Assembly (NCBI RefSeq): GCF_025698545.1
Contig: NC_068570.1
Location: forward strand, 7,626,001-7,690,000
Length of the DNA: 64,000 nt
Origin: Gossypium raimondii
Lineage: Eukaryota > Streptophyta > Magnoliopsida > Malvales > Malvaceae
Direction of reading: 5' to 3'
The notes under the pieces were generated by a model that saw only the letters and a program-made list of their open reading frames with translations, did not search any database and was not told where the DNA came from. A program made the position numbers and the translations under genes. This document shows positions 34,959 through 46,860 of the stretch, one piece after another (within the stretch, counting starts at the first letter, position 1; each line of letters begins with the position of its first letter).

Positions 34959-37900
34959 ATGACGTCTTTGAAGTACGAAATTTCGTTGTTGGATCGCAAC
35001 ACCAAATTTGCGTTGTGGCAGATAAAGATGCAAGCAGTTCTTGCACAGATAGACTTAGAGGAAGCCCTACTAGGGGTAGATAAGATGCCTTCAACATTAA
35101 TGGAAGAAGATAAGAAGCGCAAGGATCGAAAGGCGTTAAAACAGTTACATCTACATCTGTTTAACGAAATTTTGCAGGATGTGATGAAGGAAAAGACTGC
35201 CGCTGGATTATGGAACAGGTTGGAGCAAATATGTATGTCGAAAACTCTAACTAGCAAGCTACATATGAAGTAGTGTCTTTATGCTCATCGTTTGGAGGAA
35301 GGTGCATCTGTGCACGAACACTTAACAGTGTTCAAAGAAATTCTCTCAAACTTGGAGGCCATGGAGGTTCAGTATGATAAGGAAGATCTAGGTTTGATTC
35401 TACTTTGTTCGTTGCCCCCGTCTTATTCAACCTTTAGAGATACGATTTTATATAGCCGCGAGTCTCTCGCAGTTGATGAGGTTTATGATTCTTTAACCTC
35501 GTATGATAAGATGAAGCATCTTGTGGTTAAAACCGACTCTCAGGGAGAGGGTCTTATTATTCGTGGGAGACAAGATCGGAATGCTGATGATGATCGTGGA
35601 AGGACACAAAAACAGAATCCTCGCAGTAAATCTAAGGGTAGATCAAAGTCTTCAAACAGAGGTAAAACTTGTAACTTTTGCAAGAAGAAAGGACACATTA
35701 AATCTGAGTGCTATAAGCTACAGAACAAGATCAAAAGGGAGGTTGCGAATCAAAATGGAAAACAACTAGAAAATTCTGGTAAAGCTGATGTTGTAGAAGA
35801 TTACAGCGATGGTGAACTTCTAGTCGCTTTTGTCAACAATTCTAAAGCGAGCGAGGAGTGGATTATTGATTCGGGTTGCACCTTCCACATGAGTCCCAAT
35901 CGAGATTGGTTTACAACTTACGAAATAGTGTCTGAAGGTATTGTGTTGATGGGAAATAATGTTTCATGTAGAATTGCATGTGTTAAAACAATTAGAGTTA
36001 AGATGTTTGATGGAGTTGTCAGAACACTCAGTGACGTACGACATGTTCCAGAATTAAAAAGAAATTTAATTTCATTGGGTACTCTTGATTCAAAAGGGTA
36101 CAAATACACAGCTGAAAGTGGGGTTTTGAAGATTTCCAAAGGTTCCCTCATTGTGATGAAAGGGCAGAGAAAGACTGTCAAGTTATATGTTTTACAGGGT
36201 TTTACTGTTACTGGTGATGTAGCTGTGTCATCCTCTTCCTTGTCAGATGATGATATTAATAAACTTTGGCATATGCGCCTAGGGCATATGAGTGAGAATC
36301 GCTTGACAGAATTGAGCAAAAGAGGACTTCTTGATGGGCAAGGAATTTGCAAACTGAAGTTCTGTGAGCACTGCATTTTTGGGAAGCAAAAGAGAGTTCG
36401 ATTCACCAGAGGAATCCATAACACGAAGGGAACGTTGGAGTATATTCATTCTGATTTGTGGGGGCCATCCAGAGTGCCTTCAAGAGGTGGAGCTAATTAT
36501 GTGCTAACTTTTATTGATGATTTTTTCTAGAAAAGTGTGGGAGTTCTTCCTGAAGCAAAAAAGTGACGTGTTTTTCACATTTAAGTCTTGGAAAACCATG
36601 ATTGAAAAATAGACGGGAAAGCAAATAAAATACCTCCGCACGAATAATGGCTTAGAGTTCTGTTCTGATGAATTTAATAAACTGTGCAAGTCTGAAGGGA
36701 TCGTGAGACACTTGATAGTTCGTCATACTTAACAGCAAAACGGCGTTGCAGAATGAACGAACAGAACGATCATGGAGAAGGTTCGATGTATGTTGTCAAA
36801 TTCCAACTTATCAAAGTCATTTTGGGCAGAAGCAGCCTCTACTGCATGTTTTTTGATCAACCGATCTCCATCCGTTGCCTTTGAGAAAAAGACTCCACAA
36901 GAGGTATGGTCTGGTAATCCTGCTGACTATTCTGATTTAAAGATATTTGGTTGTCCTACGTATGCTCATGTTGATAATGGAAAATTGGAACCGAGATCTA
37001 TTAAATGTGTTTTTCTTGGTTATAAAGCTGGTGTAAAAGGGTATAAGTTATGGTGTCCTGAAAATAGAAAAGTTGTGATTAGCAGAGATGTTGTTTTTGA
37101 TGGAACTATTATGCTACCTAACTTATCTCTTAAAGACTCTTCCAATAAAGAAAATAAAAAGTAGGTGGAGTATTAGATTAATCTAGAATCTACAACAGAG
37201 TCGACAACTAAAGCCTGTACAAAAATTCAAAATAGAGTTGCTTCTTCACCACAATACTCTATAGCCAAAAACAGAACTAGAAGAGAAATTAAACCTCTAA
37301 AGAAGTATGTCGAGGTTGATCTAGTTGCTTATGCTTTAAATGTGGCTGAAGATATAGATGCAAACCAAGAGCCATCTAATTATTCTGAGGCGGTTAGTTG
37401 TGAAGACTCAGAAAAGTGGATGTTTGCTATGCAATAGGAGATGGAATCACTAAACAAAAATCAAACATGAGATCTTGTGAAACTTCCTAAAGGTAAAAAG
37501 GTTGTTCGTTGTAAATGGGTGTTTAAAAAGAAAGAGGGGGATCCAAGAGTTGAAGAACCCAGATATAAAGCAAGGCTTGTTGCAAAGGGTTACAGTCAAA
37601 TTCCAGGGGTGGACTTCACAAATGTGTTCTCTCCAGTTGTGAAGCATAGTTTGATTCGAGCTTTGCTTGGTATTGTGGCCATGCATGATTTAGAGCTTGA
37701 GTAGTTAGATGTAAAAACTGCATTTTTGCATGGAGAACTTGAGGAAGATATTTACATGCAACAACCAGAGGGTTTTACAGTCTCAGAAAAAGAGGACTAT
37801 GTTTGCTTGCTGAAAAAGTCCCTTTACGGTTTGAAACAGTCACCAAGACAGTGGTATAAGAGTTTTGATTCCTTTATGACTTCTCATGATTTTAAAAGAA

Positions 37901-38928
37901 GTAGCTTTGACAGTTGTGTTTACTTTAAGAAAAACAGTGATGGTTCTTTTGTGTATCTACTTCTTTATGTTGATGACATGTTGATAGCAGCGAAAGATAA
38001 AGGAGAGATAAGAAAGGTCAAAGCCCAACTAAGTGAAGAATTTGAGATGAAAGACTTGTGACCAGCAAAGAAGATACTTGGTATGGAAAGTCTCAGGGAT
38101 AGAAAAGTAAGTAAATTGAACCTAAGTCAGAAAGGGTACATTGAGAAAGTTCTTTCTAGATTCAATATGCAGAATGCTAAGCCTGTTAGTACTCCTTTAG
38201 CAGCCCATTTCAGACTTTCATCGGTTTTGTCTCCACATTCAGATGATGAGATTGAGTACATGTCACATGTTCCATACTCTAGTGCAGTGGGATCTCTCAT
38301 GTATGCCATGGTTTGTTCACGTACAGATTTATCATATGCAGTTAGTGCAGTTAGCAGATACATGGCGAATCCCGGTAAAGAACATTAGAAAGCAGTTCAG
38401 TGGGTTTTAAGATACTTACGAGGTACTATCGATGTTTGTTTACAATTTTAAAGAACTAGAGATGGAGTCATTGGGTATGTTGATGCTGATTTTACTGGAG
38501 ACCTCGATAGAAGAAGATCTCTCACCGGTTATGTCTTTACAGTCGGAGGTTGTGCAATCAGTTGGAAAGCCACTTTACAAACTATAGTCGCTTTGTCTAC
38601 CACTGAAGCTGAGTACATGGCGATTACTGAGGCTTGTAAAGAAGCTATTTGGTTGAAGGGACTCTTTAGTGAACTCAATGAAGACCTGCAAATCAATACA
38701 GTATTTTGTGATAGTCAGAGTGCCATCTTCCTTACAAAAGATCAAATGTTTCATGAAAGAACAAAACACATTGATGTTCGGTATCATTTTGTTCGTGATA
38801 TTATTGCTCGTGGTGATATTGTTGTGAGCAAAATTAGTACTCATGAAAATCCTACAGATATGATGACTAAGTCACTTCCTATAACCAAGTTTGAGCATTG
38901 CTTAGACTTGGTTGGTGTTCATTGTTGA
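34959..38928 (+). pseudogene. Copia gag-pol polyprotein (Tork/Tnt1-like), disabled
   Basis: One reading path covers the full Copia order: gag from the ATG at 34959; a CX2CX4HX4C knuckle (CNFCKKKGHIKSEC, about 35670); protease IDSGCTFH (Asp codon at 35868); integrase HHCC and core (about 36260-36960); reverse transcriptase with YVDD (about 37968); and RNase H (about 38480-38900), ending naturally at 38926. It is broken by 12 in-frame stops (35271, 36610, 36730, 36754, 37162, 37174, 37435, 37468, 37702, 38059, 38386, 38449) and one frameshift in a T run near 36522. The second catalytic Asp of the integrase (TDNG motif) is Asn, codon 36643-36645. Most changes look like C-to-T or G-to-A. A functional product is not possible. 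Confidence 0.93.
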
Positions 38929-39031
38929 AGATAAACCTTTAAGGGGTTTTATGGAAGAGGTGGAGAAACTTGTTCGTTGAGAGTTCGCGATGAAGAACTT
39001 GTTCATTAAGAATTCGTGTCAAGGTGGAGAT

Positions 39032-39406
39032 TGTTAGAATTAAGTGACCCAAATCCTTATTTAAATAAAATACTGTGGTAAAATAAAATAAAAGTAAAAT
39101 CCCTGTAGAATTATACTTCTTTTATTTTATTTTAGAATAAGGTTTTTTAAACCTTATTAAACTCCATCTATTTGATATTATTTGAATAAGGAGTTTCACT
39201 CCCATTAGAATAATGTTTACAAGCCTATAAATAGGCATAGTTTACTCCTCTTGTAATTAATTTGAATTCGACATAGTGAATTTTCTTCTCCTCTGCCCGT
39301 GGTTTTTTCCCGAAAGGGTTTCCACGTAAAATCTGTGTGTTCTTTATTTTTCTATTTCTATTTTTCTTTGTGATATATTGTCATTACCAACATTATATTT
39401 TTCACA
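39032..39406 (+). repeat. 3' LTR of the Copia element (375 bp)
   Basis: The LTR begins TGTTAGAATTAAGTGACCC and ends ATTTTTCACA. A purine-rich AAGGTGGAGA tract (39021-39030) precedes it and is the likely polypurine primer. CACGA (39407-39411) completes the perfect 5-bp target duplication with 34575-34579. This LTR keeps the 28 bp missing downstream of the TATA-like box in the 5' LTR. Confidence 0.95.
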
Positions 39407-41410
39407 CACGAGAATAAGTTGCTCACACAAGCTGTCAATATATCAGGGTTGCTCACACAAGCTGGCACTATAATAGAGTTGCTCACACAAGCTGACAATA
39501 TATCAAGCTTACTCGTCCGTGCTAAATCTACGATACATGTAACTCAAGACTCTGCAACAGATACAAGATCTCATAAGAACATGTAAAGTCCTTGATCAAA
39601 CGCGTGTATAACCTTAATGGCATGCCATATGTATCCCAACCTTTTACTAAGTTCACACGGGCATCATTTCTGTATATATATGTCATTACCAATCTCTGCA
39701 CATAGTTGCATATTTTGTTAACAATTCCTTTAGTCATTTAACATTCATGTTTACACCTTGTAATATTTCATAATAACCAATTTACACATGACTTTTCAAT
39801 TCAATCCAATTTCAAGACATATGGGCCAAAATCACTAACTTCTGCTTAATTCTAACATATAAATATATTCAAACATAATTCATACATTAAATAAAATAGT
39901 GTAGTAAATTTCATATGAACTTACCTGTTCAAAATATGTAAAGTGGATACTTGAGAGGCTAATCCACAATTTTAGCTTTTCCCGATCAACTCCACACCGA
40001 TCCAATTTTTGATCTAAATAATTATTTTATATCATCAATCAATACCAAATATCTCCATTTTATGCTATGATATGTATGAACCTATATAACTCAATTTTTT
40101 GATATCCCTAAAATTTTACATTTTATTCAATTTAGTCATTGAACTCGGGTTAGTCATTACTTTCAATTCTTAGCTTCGAATTAAAATCTGGTTTCATATA
40201 TTCTCATAAGGACCTTAAAATTTCTATTTCTAACATAATTTCATGTCAATTTTCACATTTATTCAATATGGTCCCTAATGTAACAAAGTTAACAAACAAG
40301 CTAAATTAACTTTACCATCTAGTCCTTTTTATATTCTAAGCTTAAAATCTATCAAGCCCACTTCTTCAAGAAATCAACAATGGCAACTTTCAAAAACTTC
40401 AATAATTTACAAATTGATACATGGGCTAGCTAAATCAAGCTCCTATGACCTCAAATCTATAAAGATTACAAGAAAAAGACCTAAATATACTTGCAAAATG
40501 ATGGTCAAAAGTCACCCAAAATTCTAGGTTTTTCTTTCTTCAAATTCGGCAATGGAAGAGATAAATGGGGAATACGACATTTTTTACACTATTTTAACTT
40601 ATATAGGTTGATTAAGCTTTAATTAAACTAGTTTAATTAACATAAACATGGTTTAGTTAACTTAATCTAACACCAATCAAATTTAGTGGATTCCACCATC
40701 AACATCCACTTTCTCCTTTTTAGAAATGGTCCAACTGCTTTTTTGGACATTTGGCTAATTGTTATTTTAATCCTCAAGCCTTTGGTTAATTAAAAATATA
40801 TAGCGATTTAATTTTACAATTTAGTCACTGAGCCTTAATTAACTATTAATTCGGTAAAATTACTAGACTAAATTTTAATATATTTTTATATTAACCTCAT
40901 AAATATTAAGATTTAATATTTACGGACTCAGATTACAAAAATAGAGTTCCAAAACCGCATTTTCCAATACTACAAAAATTTCAGGTCATTACAACTGTCA
41001 ACATGACAACCTATTTATTTTCTCATTGGGTTAAAGAAGGAATTGCCTTCATTTCTCCAAATCCATCTAGTTTTTTGCCTATTGAATGCTATTTTAATAT
41101 ATTTGAAATTTCAAGGTCATGACTAAAGTTGGCAACTTCAACCATAACTTATCTTGGAGATTTTCTTAAGTTGCGATAATCCAATTTCCAAAGCAAAAAG
41201 TGAATGTTTTTCTTTGCTAGAGGAACATTGTAGAGATTAACAAGATCGATTTCTTTTCACTATTTTTTTAATTGAACCATGATTGGTTTTAACCTCCATT
41301 TTTCAAATATATGTACTTTATAAAAAACATAACACAACATCAAAAGATAGAAATATTTGAAACCGATATGTACAAAGGAAATACTATTGCTTTGTAATTT
41401 TTCTAGGTTT

Positions 41411-41845
41411 GTCATACCGTGAGTGGGTATCGTATCGTGGATGGTATCGGGGGTAGATACCTTTAGGAGTCGTGCCTTGGATGGTACCGAGATGTGTACC
41501 TTTAGGAGTTATATCGTGGATAGATACTATCAGGAGCCGTACTATGGATAGTACCATGGAGGGGCACCATTAGGAGTTGTACCATGAGTGGTTACCCATA
41601 GGAATTATACTATGGATGGGTACCTTTAGAAATCGCGCCATGGATGGCATAGTGGATGATACCGCAGATGGGTACATTTAGGAGTCGTACCGTGGATAAG
41701 TATCATTAAGAGATGTGTCGTGGATGATACTACAGATGAGTACTATTAGGAGTTGTACCGTGAATGGTTACCCTTAGGAGCTGTACCATGGAGATGAACC
41801 ATGAGTTATACCATGGGTGGTCACCCTTAGAAAAATAAACCTTAG
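41411..41845. repeat. Degenerate minisatellite, 'GTACC(A/G)TGGATGG...TTAGGAGT' units
   Basis: About ten imperfect units carry the ordered words 'gtaccgtggat', 'ggtacc' and 'tttaggagtcgtacc', spaced roughly 30-50 bp. A second set of repeated words, 'cgagattatgctaatatg', follows at 41930-42035. No coding sense was found. Confidence 0.7.
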
Positions 41846-42047
41846 TGGATGGATACCTTTATTCGTAGATAAACTACTTGTAAATATGTTGTTTCATAAC
41901 TTAGCGACGGTGCCACTGTAGACATGACGGCCCGAGATTACGCTAATGTGCTGATAAGTTGGCTTGATGGTCCGTGATTATGCTAATATGTCGAAGGAGC
42001 AACCATGGACCTAAAGGGCTCGAGATTATGCTCATATGCCGAAAGAG

Positions 42048-43085
42048 AAAAGCTAGTTGGGTACTAGAAATTGAAGCTAAAAGAAAAAGAGAAAACAACA
42101 TTTTTGATCGATATATCCAGAAACTGGATCAAATCATTTATTCAAACACAAATTATGATTCCATGATCATTGCCATGACAAAAGCAACGTACGGAAATCT
42201 TTTTGTTATACAAGTGTTTGTCTAGACTGAAAAGGATTAACATAATATAATATCAGCACAACAAAACAAAGGTGGCAACGGAAACAAAGACAAGAGAGAT
42301 GGTGACAACAAGGGAAGAAGCTGCGTTGCGGGGAAGACTAAGAACTCCAGGCGTAGTGTCGCCATTGTCACTTCGGACTTGGACCTTAAGCTTTTGGCCG
42401 GCAGGACAATGACCAGGGTAAGTGCAAATGAAGTAGTGGTCACCAGTCCTTTAAAGCGTAATTTTTACGGGTCCTTTGTTGTCGGTTGAGATGGCGTCGG
42501 TGGTGGTGCAGGCGTCGTAACCAGGTTCAGTCACCTCTGCAACATCATGTTCCCTAGTAATAAAGTTGAACACTGCAAGCAAACAAAGCAGTTGGAAGTA
42601 ACTGAATCTGATGTTTGAAAAACTTGGGAATATTTAATAATTAGTGGAAATTAAGTAAGAAACTCACAGAGATTATCCCCGACGACGAATGTTTTATTGT
42701 CAGCCCAGTTATAGTATAAATTAGAATTACTGGTAGGGACTTGCCAACCAGAGAAGTCTCCTACAGTGTAAGTTGTAGAAGCATACGTGGTTAGAGTTGA
42801 AGCCAGAACTACAAAAATTGCTGCCATGGTCATGCTGCTTTTCCTACCCATTTTCTTTATTACCTTATCTGATTTCAGTGCCCCTAAGATTTCATTGTCT
42901 CTCCTTTTTTGCGCTAATTTTGTATTGCATGGGTTGTTTATATAGGGAGTGTAGGAGAGTCATAAATTTGTGGTAAACTATTGAAACAAGCTCTGGGTGA
43001 GGGCCTCTAACAAACTACTTTATTTTCCAGCAAATGTTTGGTTGAATGGATCGATAGAGATATAATATTCTTTGAATAAACAAAA
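42048..43085. repeat. Segmental duplication, copy A (phytocyanin pseudogene and flanks)
   Basis: This roughly 1.04 kb segment aligns over its length, in the same orientation, with 48725-49755. The alignment covers 3' flank, two exons, intron and about 230 bp of promoter. Similarity stops around 43085. Confidence 0.85.
42253..42851 (-). pseudogene. Stellacyanin-type phytocyanin paralogue with a nonsense codon
   Basis: Exon 1 (42851-42668) and exon 2 (42572-42253) have the same lengths, splice sites and start as the intact gene at 48928-49526. The product would begin MGRKSSMTMAAIFVVLA with a signal peptide. In exon 2 the Lys codon AAA of the paralogue is TAA (42453-42451), so translation would stop after about 101 residues, before the copper-ligand Cys, second His and Gln and before the GPI tail. 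The rest of exon 2 stays open and keeps those ligands, so the defect looks recent. A TATA-like box is near 42938-42946. If the stop is a sequencing error or an allele, the locus would be a full gene. Confidence 0.85.
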
Positions 43086-44650
43086 TTAATTAAAAGATGA
43101 TAATTTTCGGTATTTGGACGATACTATGTAAAATAGTTTTTCTTGTTTAATTTTTTTCTTGAAATAAAATAATTACAATCTAAATTATATTTGTTATAGA
43201 ATATTATAGAAGCAATTTTCTCTTGACAACAAATATGTATTTTATAATAAGACTATTTTATGGTAAATATTATGTAAACATGTTTAATTAAAATTTAATT
43301 TGAAATTAGAGATATAAGGATACATTGAAATTAGAAGAGATAAACGAATCTAAATAAGATTTAAACAAGACCTGTTTGTGAACTCGATTGGTGAAAGACA
43401 AATTTATTTGGCAACTATGATATGATTAATGTATGAGCTTCGTAACTTTAAACTATAAATGTTTCTTCTTCTTTTCTTTTCCAGATTAATCAAATATTTG
43501 TATATGATTCGATAAGAGGAAGAAGAATATAATATGCGGACAAGTGAAGACAAAAATGGTGGTGTTAAAGGTAAGGATGGAAGATAGAGAGAGTGAGGAA
43601 CAATTTCTTCACTCAATTTCCTAGGGTTTATAATTATAGCACAATTGGACTGTCTTACCTCTATGGGTTGATACATCATAACTCACCTACTACTCTACTG
43701 CTGAAATGATAAAGTAATGAAACGAATTTTTGGCAGGTCCTCATACCTTAAAGCCACCAGCTCGACCGAATTGACCAAAATAGGTTCTACTTATTAAACC
43801 ATAGATGAAAGCAATTAATGCTTTATTTATTCATTTGTGTATGTATATATACCAAAAAAAGGTCAAAAAGTGGTTATAAATGTACTTTAAAAAAATAAGT
43901 ATATGTATAGTATCCTACTGTGGGGTAATTAAAGAGGCATGCATGCATGCATGCATCTCCACTTTCAATGGGATGAGGTGTTAGCATGCAGATGAAGTGA
44001 TGCATTAACGATAAAGTAGTTGGAATAGGTAGCTTTTGAAACATAAAGTGCTATGGCTTGGGTTGGGATGGCTATTGTGGAGCAGCTCAGGCTCAGGCTC
44101 AGCCAGCTCCATGGCTGTACGTAGCAGGTAAAAAGAGTTGGGGCATTCCATGCCATATCTATCCTATTATTCATCTAGCTCAGGTGAACCCTACCTTTCA
44201 TTAACCTAAGGGTGTGGAGACATACAGGTAGGCCTAGCCAAGGGCTTCAATTTCAAACTTATGGAAGTATTTTTCTTTCTTTATACAAGTGAACAATTAC
44301 ATTATAATAGAGAAATGGAAAGAGTTAACAATCACGGAGTTTAAACCTTGGATCTCATACCAATAAATTTGAAACTCACACAAGTTTGCCACTAAACCAA
44401 AGGTGTGATTGGCAAATACAAGATTCTAGATCTCTCAAGTGAATAGTTTATTAATATTTTACAATTTGTTATCCTATACACCCTAATAAGTGAAAAAACT
44501 TCACAAACAACACTAAAATGATATAATTTATTTTTAGAATGTAGTAAAATAATAATAAAATAATTAAAAACACTTAATATCATTATGACTCGCTTATGAC
44601 AAAATAAGTACCCTTGAAAATTGTAGGCATTTTGTTCACCATATAGCTAG
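43086..44650. other. Intergenic between the duplicated phytocyanin loci
   Basis: No gene is supported. A (GCAT)5 microsatellite lies at 43937-43956. Open frames at 43404-43679 and 43965-44174 have no domain. Confidence 0.4.
43937..43956. repeat. (GCAT)5 microsatellite
   Basis: Five perfect GCAT units. Confidence 0.9.
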
Positions 44651-44654
44651 TTAT

Positions 44655-44925
44655 ATACAGAGGTGAAGTCGAAAATTATTTTAGGAGGGTGAAATTAAAT
44701 TGTAATGTTTATGATAGTAAAAATACAATTTCATCATTTTAATAGCCTCTATCTTTATAATTTTTAAAGGATTAAATCAAATTTTATCATTTTTAAGGGA
44801 AAAAAGTGCAAGTTTATATTTACTAATTTAAAATTTTAAAAATTTCAAAAAGCTTAAATATAAATTTTTTCATTTTAAGGTGGGCCGGGGGCCTGCCAGC
44901 CCTCCTAGTTTCGCCCATGGTTATA
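44655..44925 (+). mobile_element. Short dispersed repeat (MITE-like), family B, copy 1
   Basis: Ordered words run 'ggagggtgaaattaaat', 'caatttcatcattttaatagcc', 'gattaaatcaaattttatca' and 'gtgggccgggggcctgcc'. The reverse complement of the same series occurs at 48406-48670, and a weaker copy at about 45550-45790. It is non-coding and its ends are approximate. Confidence 0.55.
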
Positions 44926-46150
44926 TATCACTTAAAATATTTAAAAACCAAGGAAGGTTTCGACTTCAAGTCCGTATATAGTTGCTTCTTCTTTGGCACA
45001 AGCTTTCAAGTTTTGTGTATGAAGGATTTTGTCGAGCATCCTTAAATTGTGTATTTTGCTAGAGCTACTCGCATCTATTGGATAGTGTGCTCATTGCAAC
45101 GATGGCAAGAATATGACACGGTTCTAAGCATCATGGTGATTTCTCTACCTTGATGGTTGAACACCAACATATCGGTGAGGGTTTAGTATGCTGTTTTGTT
45201 AGAATGGGATTGCAATGGGTCTTGTTCCGTCTGTACGATTTGTATCAAACTTCGTGTAATTTGTTTTATACATTTGATCTTGTACCGATTGTACATTTGT
45301 ACGGGATTTGATCCTGGTTTGCTTATTATCCTTTTTTATGAACAAATTTTCTCATGTTAAAAGAAAAAGATTTCAACCAATCTATAACTTCCATCCAAAC
45401 TATCTATTTATAACTAAATAAATTTTTATTTTATATAAGAGTTAAAGAGCTTGTTTAAATACTAAAATTTATCATCCTCAATATGCAACATAATATTACA
45501 AGTAACTTTTAAATATTTTAATTAATAATATTTAAGCTCTAGATAAGAGGGAAGGAGGGGCAAGTAGGGCTGGCGAATTTTTTATTTAGACCCTCAAATT
45601 TCATAAAATTATAAGTTAATTACATGGTGAAATTATAATTTGGCCTTTAAAGATACTAAAATTCCAATTTAATCCTTTTAAAAATATAATCCAATACAGT
45701 GATGAAATTGTATTTTAGCTCTCATAAAAATATATAACTTAATATCAGCCCCTAATTTTTTTTTTTTTACTTACCCCTAGTTCTAGGTAAAATATTAAGA
45801 TGCTTGTGAATAGACTCTTCTTGGGAAAGGGTTCAATCTTAAAACATAATAAATGACTTTATGTAATTTCTTTGATCGAGTTTATATCGAGTTGACTTAT
45901 GACACCAACTCAATCAAACATATTATACAAGTACTAGATAAGTTAAGACTTATCTAACAAAAATAAATTAGTTTAAAGGCCTAAGACTTTGAGTACTATT
46001 TAGGTTCAAGTTCTAACTACATGTCTTTCGTATTTGGGTTAGTTAGTTAATTTGAGGTGAGTTAGTTGTATACTTTGTTAAATTTGTTACTTAATTTATT
46101 ACTTGTAATGATTTTTTTAAGAAAAGTATTACTTGTAATGTTTGTTCTAA
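44926..46150. other. Intergenic, no gene seen
   Basis: The segment 44960-45360 is of more complex composition and ends in T-rich text; it may be a LINE 3' tail but shows no domain. A weak family-B repeat lies at 45550-45790. Confidence 0.35.
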
Positions 46151-46154
46151 TTAG

Positions 46155-46860
46155 AACTAATATTATTGTATTTAAAAATAACTCGGATAATGTCATATTT
46201 GGTATTCATATATTTATAAAATGCCCAATGTGGTATTTGAATAATCAATATATGTTTTATTATGGTACTTATTTTTAACATTATTAGTGAATTACTAATA
46301 TGTGATTAATAAAAAATAAATACTAAACTTACATAAGCAAAAACGTCATCTTCTCCAATATTTAAGTAAATGACCATCTTCTCCAAAGAGTTTTCCATTT
46401 GAATAATATTTTAATTGATTTTAAATAATATTTTTATTATCCATGAAAGTACATTTATTTTCAAGTAAGTTTAGTATTTACTTTTTTTATTAACCACGGG
46501 CTTAGTTATTTGCTTTTTAATTTAACTATTTTGTTTTATTTAATTTTCATATAATGTTATATTACCCATGCAGACTTGATGATTTGGAAAAGGAAATTAT
46601 ACGTGTCAAATTTTCATTAGCAAGTTTAGCATTTCACTAACAATGTTAACACCGATATTATAATAAAACACATATTGATAGCTTATGTATCACATTAGAC
46701 ATATTCAAAGTACAAATACCATATTAGATACTTTATGAAAGGACAAGTACCGACATATACTAACAGTTCAAGTATCACATTAGACATTTTAAGAAAATAC
46801 AAATACCAAATGTGACGTTATCTAAAAAGTTTAATGACTTTTAAAAAAATGTATATATAG
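46155..46860. mobile_element. MITE-like long inverted repeat
   Basis: The left arm words 'gataatgtcatatttggtatt', 'aatgtggtatttgaa' and 'aacattattagtgaa' recur as reverse complements on the right ('aataccaaatgtgacgttatc', 'caagtatcacatt', 'ttcactaacaatgtt'). It is non-coding, and exact ends were not fixed. Confidence 0.5.

Larger units (their letters stand above)
33208..40993. mobile_element. Solo LTR of the TGTAACACCCC family, split by a Copia element
   Basis: The left part (33208-34579) starts TGTAACACCCCTTACTCG. The right part (39412-40993) ends AGGTCATTACA. Taken without the Copia insert and its target copy it is about 2.95 kb, near the 2.73 kb of the related LTR at 5146. The flanking 5-mers GCTGT (33203-33207) and ACTGT (40994-40998) match at four positions. 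No internal domain is present. A short tandem repeat ('gttgctcacacaagctg', three copies, 39432-39500) lies in the right part. Confidence 0.62.

Noticed and set aside
44960..45360. Possible LINE 3' tail
   Set aside because: Composition is suggestive, but no reverse transcriptase or RNase H motif could be read.
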